Positions 33,958 to 40,589 of a DNA stretch of 64,000 nt are shown here, piece after piece. The notes beneath the pieces are model-generated. The model was not told the origin of the DNA. It searched no databases and worked only from the letters and a program-made list of their open reading frames with translations. Both the position numbers and the translations under genes were made by a program. This DNA comes from Lewinellaceae bacterium (lineage in GTDB: Bacteria; Bacteroidota; Bacteroidia; Chitinophagales; Saprospiraceae): NCBI GenBank assembly GCA_020636005.1, contig JACJYR010000001.1:2304001-2368000 (forward strand). The letters are read 5' to 3'. Position 1 is the stretch's first letter. Each line of letters opens with the position of its first letter.

Positions 33958-36900
33958 TCACATATTCCTCCGATACTGCCCCCCCACCTCATACAACGCA
34001 TTTGTAATCTGCCCCAAAGAACAAACCTTCACGGCCTCCATCAGCGCTTCAAAGATGTTTTCGTTGTGGACGGCAGCGGTTTGCAGTTTTTTCAGGGCAG
34101 CGGTGCCTGTGTCGCCGCTGGTCTTTTTCAGATTCTCCACTGTTTCGATTTGCGCCAGCTTTTCCTCCTCCGTTGAGCGGATAACTTCTTTGGGAAGGAT
34201 GGTCGGCGAGCCGGTGCTGGACAGGAAGGTGTTCACACCGATGATGGGGTACTCGCCGGTGTGCTTCTGGTGCTCGTAATAGAGGCTTTCCTCCTGTATT
34301 TTTCCCCGTTGGTACATAGTTTCCATGGCTCCGAGCACGCCACCCCGCTCTGTGATGCGATCGAACTCCGATAGCACGGCCTCTTCCACCAGGTCGGTCA
34401 GTTCTTCGATGATAAAGGCGCCCTGGAGCGGGTTTTCGTTTTTCGCCAGGCCCAGTTCGTGGTTGATGATGAGTTGGATGGCCACGGCACGGCGCACACT
34501 TTCCTCGGTGGGCGTGGTGATGGCCTCGTCGTAGGCGTTGGTGTGCAGGGAGTTGCAGTTGTCGTAGATGGCATAGAGCGCCTGGAGCGTGGTGCGGATG
34601 TCGTTGAAGTCAATTTCCTGGGCATGGAGCGAGCGGCCACTGGTTTGGATGTGGTATTTGAGCATTTGGCTGCGCTCATTGGCGCCATATTTCTCTTTCA
34701 TCGCCTTTGCCCAAATGCGGCGGGCCACCCTGCCGATGACGGCATATTCTGGGTCAATGCCATTGCTGAAAAAGAAGGAAAGGTTGGGCGCAAAGTCGTC
34801 AATGTTCATGCCCCGGCTGAGGTAATATTCCACAAAGGTGAAACCATTGGAAAGCGTGAAGGCCAATTGCGTAATAGGGTTCGCCCCGGCCTCGGCAATA
34901 TGGTAACCGGATATACTTACCGAATAAAAATTGCGCACTTTATGTTCGATGAAATATTGCTGTACATCGCCCATTAATTTCAGGGAAAATTCAGTGGAAA
35001 ATATGCAGGTATTTTGTGCCTGATCTTCTTTCAATATATCGGCCTGCACCGTGCCACGCACGGAATTCAGGGCTTTTGCTTTTAATTCTTTATAAATATC
35101 TGGCGGCAATATTTTATCACCGGTAATTCCCAATAATAATAGGCCAAGCCTCCCCCCGGCCCCCTCCGAAGGAGGGGGTGACGAGATACTTCCCTCCTCA
35201 ACTCCCCCTCCTTCGGAGGGGGCCGGGGGGAGGCTCCCTCTATATGTTGGCCTTTTTAAACCCTTATCATCATATATTTCCTTCAATTTTTCCTCCACTA
35301 TATGTTCCATTTGATGCTCCCTGATATATAGTTCGCATTGCTGGTCAATAGCGGCGTTCATGAAAAAAGCACATATCGTGGCGGCGGGGCCATTGATGGT
35401 CATGCTCACCGAGGTTTTCGGGTCGCAGAGGTCGAAGCCGGAATAGAGTTTCTTGGCATCGTCGAGGCAACAGATGCTGACGCCGGAGTTGCCGATTTTA
35501 CCATAAATGTCGGGGCGGTGGCCAGGATCCTCGCCGTAGAGCGTCACACTGTCAAAAGCGGTGCTCAGGCGGTTGGCGGGCATTCCGAGACTGAGGTAGT
35601 GGAAACGGCGGTTGGTGCGCTCAGGGCCGCCTTCGCCGGCAAACATGCGGGTGGGGTCTTCGCCTTTCCGTTTAAAGGGGAAAACGCCTGCGGTGTAGGG
35701 AAATTCACCGGGCACATTTTCCTGCAAACTCCAGCGCACGATGTCGCCCCAGTCTTTAAATTTTGGCAAAATGACCTTTGGGATTTTGGTACCGGAAAGG
35801 GATTTCCACTTGGTCGGCACTTTGATTTCCTTACCCCGCACTTGGTAAACGAACTCGTCGGAGGCGTAGTTGGCTCTCTTCGCTTCCCAATTATCGAGGA
35901 GGCGTTTTACCTGCCCATCGAGGCCCAGTTCTATTTCTGCGTAGGTTTTTATCAACGCATCGAGCACTTCGCTTTTGTTTGGGAGCTTTGTTTTCTCAAT
36001 GCTTTCGATAGAATGTTTTAAGCTGAAAAGTTCCCTCGCCACTTCTTCCTGTTTCCTGGCCCATTGGTCGTAGCTGCGGTTGTTTTCGGAAATCTCGGAC
36101 AGGTAGCGCACCCGGCTGGGCGGGATGATGTAGATTTTCTCGCTCATTTCCTCCGGTGCGTGGAAGTCGGATTTCAAATCGGCCCCCGTTTTTTCCACCA
36201 AGAGTTTCATCAAACGGGCATAGAGCAGGTTCGTGCCGTGGTCGTTGAATTGTGAGGCGATGGTGCCCATTACGGGCATTTCGTCTGTGTTTTTGGTGAA
36301 AAGCTGGTGCGCCCGCTGGTACTGTTTGCGGACGTCACGGAGGGCATCCTGCGCTCCCCGCTTGTCAAATTTGTTGATGGCGATGATGTCGGCGAAGTCA
36401 ATCATATCAATCTTCTCCAACTGCGAGGCTGCGCCAAATTCGGGCGTCATCACATAAAGTGAAACGTCGCTGTGGTCAATGATTTCTGTATCCGATTGGC
36501 CGATGCCGGAGGTTTCCAGAATGATCAAATCGAAACCCGCTGCCTTTAAAATGTCAAGTGCCGAGTGGATGTGCTTTGACAAGGCCAAATTGCTCTGCCG
36601 GGTAGCCAGCGAGCGCATGAACACCCGCTCGTTGTTAACGGCGTTCATGCGGATGCGGTCGCCGAGCAGGGCGCCGCCGCTCTTGCGCTTCGAGGGGTCC
36701 ACGGAGACGATGGCGATGGTTTTATCCTCAAAATCAATAAGGAAACGGCGGAGGATTTCGTCCACGAGGCTGGATTTACCGGCGCCTCCCGTACCCGTAA
36801 TGCCCAAAATGGGGATGATTCGTTGTTCGTTGTTCGTTGTTCGTTGTTTGTTGAGTACCACCTGTATTTGGGGGCGGATGGCTTTTTCAAAGTGTTCCGT

Positions 36901-37428
36901 GTCATTCTCTGCCGATGAAATGAGGTGGGCAATGGCGACGGGGTCTTTGCTGGTAAACTTTTGCACTTCGCCGTTCAGGTTGGTGCCAATGGGGAAGTCG
37001 CACTGCTTTAACACATCGTTGATCATGCCTTGCAAGCCCATGTGGCGGCCATCGTCGGGCGAATAGATGCGGGCGATGCCGTATTGCTGCAAGTCCGCTA
37101 TCTCACTGGGCAGGATGGTGCCGCCACCGCCGCCGAAGATTTTGATATGGCCCGCCCCACGCTCCCGCAGCAGGTCGTACATGTACTTGAAAAACTCGTT
37201 GTGGCCGCCCTGGTAGCTGGTGATGGCGATGCCCTGCACATCTTCCTGGATGGCGGTGTTCACGATTTCCTGCACGGATCGGTTGTGGCCGAGGTGGATG
37301 ACTTCCGCCCCGCTGGCCTGCATGATGCGGCGCATGATGTTGATGGCGGCGTCGTGCCCATCGAAAAGGCTGGCGGCGGTGACGAGGCGGATTTTGTGCT
37401 GCGGGTGGTAGGGCTGAACTTGTTCCAT
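33958..37428 (-). CDS. icmF: Fused isobutyryl-CoA mutase IcmF
   Basis: The protein has 1156 residues. The N-terminal B12-binding domain has DGHD, with His25 as the cobalt ligand and HLGHNRS following. The G-protein chaperone domain has Walker A GTGGAGKSS at 212-220. The mutase substrate domain covers the C-terminal half (HYLSLGMPANRLSTAFDSVTLYGEDPG). IcmF interconverts isobutyryl- and n-butyryl-CoA with adenosylcobalamin. Two in-frame extra segments are encoded by repeats: QRTTNNEQR (about 195-203) from a TTCGTTG array, and about residues 732-760 from a GC-rich palindrome. A promoter lies at 37539-37546 and a hairpin at 37480-37506 in the leader. Confidence 0.92.
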   Translation of the reverse strand: MEQVQPYHPQHKIRLVTAASLFDGHDAAINIMRRIMQASGAEVIHLGHNRSVQEIVNTAIQEDVQGIAITSYQGGHNEFFKYMYDLLRERGAGHIKIFGGGGGTILPSEIADLQQYGIARIYSPDDGRHMGLQGMINDVLKQCDFPIGTNLNGEVQKFTSKDPVAIAHLISSAENDTEHFEKAIRPQIQVVLNKQRTTNNEQRIIPILGITGTGGAGKSSLVDEILRRFLIDFEDKTIAIVSVDPSKRKSGGALLGDRIRMNAVNNERVFMRSLATRQSNLALSKHIHSALDILKAAGFDLIILETSGIGQSDTEIIDHSDVSLYVMTPEFGAASQLEKIDMIDFADIIAINKFDKRGAQDALRDVRKQYQRAHQLFTKNTDEMPVMGTIASQFNDHGTNLLYARLMKLLVEKTGADLKSDFHAPEEMSEKIYIIPPSRVRYLSEISENNRSYDQWARKQEEVARELFSLKHSIESIEKTKLPNKSEVLDALIKTYAEIELGLDGQVKRLLDNWEAKRANYASDEFVYQVRGKEIKVPTKWKSLSGTKIPKVILPKFKDWGDIVRWSLQENVPGEFPYTAGVFPFKRKGEDPTRMFAGEGGPERTNRRFHYLSLGMPANRLSTAFDSVTLYGEDPGHRPDIYGKIGNSGVSICCLDDAKKLYSGFDLCDPKTSVSMTINGPAATICAFFMNAAIDQQCELYIREHQMEHIVEEKLKEIYDDKGLKRPTYRGSLPPAPSEGGGVEEGSISSPPPSEGAGGRLGLLLLGITGDKILPPDIYKELKAKALNSVRGTVQADILKEDQAQNTCIFSTEFSLKLMGDVQQYFIEHKVRNFYSVSISGYHIAEAGANPITQLAFTLSNGFTFVEYYLSRGMNIDDFAPNLSFFFSNGIDPEYAVIGRVARRIWAKAMKEKYGANERSQMLKYHIQTSGRSLHAQEIDFNDIRTTLQALYAIYDNCNSLHTNAYDEAITTPTEESVRRAVAIQLIINHELGLAKNENPLQGAFIIEELTDLVEEAVLSEFDRITERGGVLGAMETMYQRGKIQEESLYYEHQKHTGEYPIIGVNTFLSSTGSPTILPKEVIRSTEEEKLAQIETVENLKKTSGDTGTAALKKLQTAAVHNENIFEALMEAVKVCSLGQITNALYEVGGQYRRNM
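35148..35234. repeat. 24-bp inverted repeat inside icmF
   Basis: Arms 35148-35171 (beginning GCCTCCCCCCGGCC) and 35211-35234 are perfect reverse complements. They lie in the coding sequence and add about 30 residues rich in Pro, Ser and Glu without breaking the frame. Confidence 0.85.
36818..36853. repeat. TTCGTTG array inside icmF
   Basis: Five tandem copies of a TTCGTTGT-like word encode QRTTNNEQR between the B12 domain and the GTPase. It is in frame. Confidence 0.7.
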
Positions 37429-37479
37429 GATACTAATTTGGTTGACCCGCTATCCAGAAATCTTTTGTGTAATTTAAGG

Positions 37480-37506
37480 CTGTTTCGAGAGGTATTCTTC
37501 GAAACA
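37480..37506 (-). promoter_or_regulatory. Hairpin in the icmF leader
   Basis: CTGTTTCGA and TCGAAACAG pair around a 9-base loop. It lies between the -7 element (37539-37546) and the icmF start codon on the same strand and might affect translation. Confidence 0.4.
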
Positions 37507-37538
37507 GAAAGTGGATTGCGGGGACATAAATTGATTTG

Positions 37539-37546
37539 CAAAGGTA
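37539..37546 (-). promoter_or_regulatory. -7 promoter element for icmF
   Basis: The minus-strand sequence is TACCTTTG, 111 bases before the start codon. Apart from this and the plus-strand element at 37780, the 377-base gap between the divergent genes icmF and the ATPase holds no gene. Confidence 0.45.
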
Positions 37547-37779
37547 TTTAAAATAGCCCTTTATGAGCATCCAAAAGATAAATGGTCGGCTTCACGAAAG
37601 TCAGCCCAAAAACTAAATTTACATGAAATACTTGCAGATTTCGTTTTGAAAAATTGATTTGCAATAAAAGGGCTAAAAGTAGCTTCGGCGGCGATGACGA
37701 CTGGGAGACGGCGCACGGCAAGCTCCTTTCCTGGAAAAACCTACCATCTCTTGCCCTGTAAATACTGGGCCGGGTTGCC

Positions 37780-37787
37780 TACATTTG
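37780..37787 (+). promoter_or_regulatory. -7 promoter element for the ATPase-nuclease pair
   Basis: TACATTTG matches the consensus 19 bases before the start of the ATPase gene, predicting a leader of about 12 bases. Confidence 0.45.
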
Positions 37788-37805
37788 TCTTCTTAAAAAT
37801 GGAAT

Positions 37806-38852
37806 ATGGCCGATACGTTCAAAAATAAAATCAAACGCCTGGAACTGGAAAACTTCACCTGCTTCGGCAAGGTGGCGATGGACTTTTCGTCCGGCATCAA
37901 TGTCTTTATCGGGGAGAACGGGACGGGGAAGACGCATTTGTTGAAGGTGTTGTATCACTTTGTCGATAGAGTGGAATCTGAAAATCTCTGGGATGTATTC
38001 AAAGTAGAAAAAATTTCAAGTCTTATTAGAAATTCAAATTTTAACGCTACTGGCAAAATCTACTGGAATAACCATGAAAGATATTTTGAAATTGATTCGC
38101 GGCTTTTAGACGATCAGTATTCTCATATTGGAGAGTGGAAAGCACAAAATTCGAATACTAAAATTGCAGAGCCAGTATTCTTGCCTAGCCAGGAAATGAT
38201 TTCTTGGTTCAAAGGTTTTATCTCTGCTTATGAAAATCGAGAAAGCTATATTGACGAAACTTATTACCGTCTTGCAAAAGCCTTAGCCTCATTGTCGCTA
38301 AAGGGTGAATCGCTTAAGCGTCAAGAGCCATTGTATAAAGAATTGGAAGAGGCAATCAAAGGAAAAGTAATCCGTAAAGGAGATGATTTTTTCATAGAAT
38401 TTTTTGATGAACAAAAAGAATTCCAGGCACCAATAGTCGCCACTGGCATCAACAAACTTGCCCAACTCATCTACCTCATCATGAACGGCTCCCTCACCAA
38501 AGACACCATCCTTTTCTGGGACGAACCGGAGGCCAACCTGAACCCCAAGTACATCCTGGTCGTCGCCAAATTCCTGCAAACACTGGCCAATGCGGGCTGC
38601 CAGATTTTTGTGGCTACGCACGATTATTTGCTGCCGTATGAACTGTCATTGTCAAAAGAATATGCAGATGTGGCAGAAGGAAAAGTGCCGGACATGAAGT
38701 TTTTCGCCCTGTATAAAGGAGAAGATGGGACTAAAGTGGAAGAAGGCGCTACAATGCCCGACCTCAGCCACGATGCTATCCACGAAGGTTTGAGGCAACA
38801 CCAAAGCCGGGAAGATCGCTTGTTTCAAAAATCCCTCAATGCCAACACATGA
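37806..38852 (+). CDS. AAA_21/SMC-like ATPase paired with a PD-(D/E)XK protein
   Basis: The protein has 348 residues. Walker A GENGTGKT is at 36-43 and Walker B ILFWDEPEANLNP has Asp239 and Glu240. ATHD with His272 is the switch histidine. No coiled coil or zinc hook is present. The middle of the gene (about 37980-38420) is AT-rich compared with its neighbours, consistent with gene acquisition. The stop overlaps the next start by ATGA, so the two are coupled. By analogy with other compact ATPase/nuclease pairs it may sense phage or a damaged substrate; this is inference. Confidence 0.75.
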   Translation: MADTFKNKIKRLELENFTCFGKVAMDFSSGINVFIGENGTGKTHLLKVLYHFVDRVESENLWDVFKVEKISSLIRNSNFNATGKIYWNNHERYFEIDSRLLDDQYSHIGEWKAQNSNTKIAEPVFLPSQEMISWFKGFISAYENRESYIDETYYRLAKALASLSLKGESLKRQEPLYKELEEAIKGKVIRKGDDFFIEFFDEQKEFQAPIVATGINKLAQLIYLIMNGSLTKDTILFWDEPEANLNPKYILVVAKFLQTLANAGCQIFVATHDYLLPYELSLSKEYADVAEGKVPDMKFFALYKGEDGTKVEEGATMPDLSHDAIHEGLRQHQSREDRLFQKSLNANT

Positions 38853-39418
38853 CCCTCCAGGAAAAAGACTTGCAGTTCGTCTTTGACGATAGCCATTGGA
38901 CTGGCCTATTGAAATTTGACGAAACGAAAGATTACAAAAACGCCAGCGAAAATTTGCCTGAAACCAAAGGGGTTGACTTCACGGGTGTTTACCAAAAGCA
39001 TTCATTGGTATTGATAGAAGTGAAAGATTTTCGGGGACATCGCATCAAAAACAAACCAAAATTCACAGATGGGCCAGATGCTTTATGGCTAAAAGTGGCG
39101 CAGAAATATAAAAACTCAGTTGCTGTGATAGTTGGTGCAGCGAGAAATTCAACACATGAGAAAGAAACTTTCCAATCCTATCTTGAAATCCTGAAAAATG
39201 AAGGCAAACAGTTTTTCCTTATCCTTTGGCTGGAACAGGACACCCCATTGGCGATGAAAAACAAAAAGCTGAAATCGAATAGGCAAGAGTACTTGCTCCT
39301 ACAAGATCTCAAAAAAAGCCTCAAATGGCTGACGACAAAAGTCAATGTGATTGATGCTTCTGTCAATATGTTCAAAGAGTCATTGACAGTCAATTTTACT
39401 TCAGACAGCATATCATAA
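38849..39418 (+). CDS. Putative PD-(D/E)XK nuclease partner
   Basis: The protein has 189 residues. The motif GVDFTG (Asp43) is followed by LIEVKDF (Glu57 and Lys59), giving the spacing D-13-E-x-K that marks the PD-(D/E)XK fold. A downstream helix (LWLKVAQKYKNSVAVIVGA) fits the later part of the fold. I find no closer family. The start overlaps the ATPase stop by ATGA. It would be a metal-dependent DNA or RNA nuclease if the fold is correct. It could also be a structural relative without activity. Confidence 0.6.
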   Translation: MTLQEKDLQFVFDDSHWTGLLKFDETKDYKNASENLPETKGVDFTGVYQKHSLVLIEVKDFRGHRIKNKPKFTDGPDALWLKVAQKYKNSVAVIVGAARNSTHEKETFQSYLEILKNEGKQFFLILWLEQDTPLAMKNKKLKSNRQEYLLLQDLKKSLKWLTTKVNVIDASVNMFKESLTVNFTSDSIS

Positions 39419-39431
39419 TCCTCCCCTTCAA

Positions 39432-40553
39432 ATGCACATCGACTTCAAAAACTCCCCCCGCTTCCTCCCCCACTTCCTCAGTGGCAGCACACCTGGCAAC
39501 ATCTGGAAGTTGCTGAAAGACAACCACTTCCAGGTAGAAGGCCGCTTTTGGCCCAAGTTGGTATTGAGCATCCTGATAGCCTTTTTTAACCTGCCCTTCG
39601 TCTGGATAGAAAGGCTGCTGTACAGCCGCCGCATCGAAAAAACCGAAGTGCCGCCGCCTATTTTCATACTCGGCTATTTGCGCAGCGGCACAACTTACCT
39701 GCACTACCTATTGAGCAAAGACCCCAGCCTCGCCTTCTGCAAAGTCTATGAGTGCATGGGGCCGCACGTGCTGTTCACCTCCGGCAGGGTAATGCGCAAC
39801 ATCGGCAGGCTGGTGCTGCCCAAAACGAGGCCGATGGACAATATGGAATTTGGGGCGGAGATGCCGAAGGAAGAGGAATTCGCCATGTGCAACATCGGCC
39901 CCGCCTCTATGATTCATGCGAACTTTTTCCCGAAAAACTTCCGGCACTACTTTCGCCGCACGGTGACCTTCGAAGAAGGGCCGGAGCATGAGGAGGTATG
40001 GAAAAAAGACTTCCTTTGGCTGCTGAAAAAGCTGACGCTGAAAAACAAAGGCAAGCGCCTTTTGCTGAAAAGCCCCTACAACACGGGCCGTTTGAGGGTG
40101 TTGAAAGCAATGTTCCCCGACGCAAAGTTCATCTATATACACCGCCACCCGCACCAGGTTTTTTCTTCCAATGAAAGGCTGTACGAGGGCATCCTGCCCG
40201 AACTGGCCTTGCAAACCGTTGGCCATGAAGAGATGGAAGAGGCTATTTTTTACTCCTATGAGGAAACAGTGAAACACTACCTGCGGGAGCGGGAAGGTTT
40301 ACCCTCAAGCCAATTGGCCGAAGTCGCTTATGGCGATTTTTTCAAAGACCAAAAAGGGCATTTGAAAAGGCTGTATGAACAGCTTGGCCTTGGGGATTTT
40401 GATTCAATTTGGCCGCATTTCCAGGAGTACATTGTGGAACAAAAGGGCTACAAAACCAATAAATACGGCCTGACACCTGGGCAGGAAAAAGCCGTCTATG
40501 CGCGGTGGAAGTTTGCTTTTGATGCTTTTGGTTATGGCAGCGCAGGGGCTTGA
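39432..40553 (+). CDS. Sulfotransferase family protein
   Basis: The protein has 373 residues. The 5'-phosphosulfate-binding loop is visible in LGYLRSGTTYLHYLL at about 80-94, and the 3'-phosphate loop near FIYIHRHPHQVFSSNERLY. These are the PAPS-binding features of the Sulfotransfer_3-like family. A hydrophobic segment at about 42-58 might anchor it. The acceptor is unknown. It starts 13 bases after the nuclease-like gene and on the same strand, so co-transcription is possible. Confidence 0.82.
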   Translation: MHIDFKNSPRFLPHFLSGSTPGNIWKLLKDNHFQVEGRFWPKLVLSILIAFFNLPFVWIERLLYSRRIEKTEVPPPIFILGYLRSGTTYLHYLLSKDPSLAFCKVYECMGPHVLFTSGRVMRNIGRLVLPKTRPMDNMEFGAEMPKEEEFAMCNIGPASMIHANFFPKNFRHYFRRTVTFEEGPEHEEVWKKDFLWLLKKLTLKNKGKRLLLKSPYNTGRLRVLKAMFPDAKFIYIHRHPHQVFSSNERLYEGILPELALQTVGHEEMEEAIFYSYEETVKHYLREREGLPSSQLAEVAYGDFFKDQKGHLKRLYEQLGLGDFDSIWPHFQEYIVEQKGYKTNKYGLTPGQEKAVYARWKFAFDAFGYGSAGA

Positions 40554-40589
40554 TTCACCGGGTGCGAACCCTTTATGGCCCAGCTTGAC

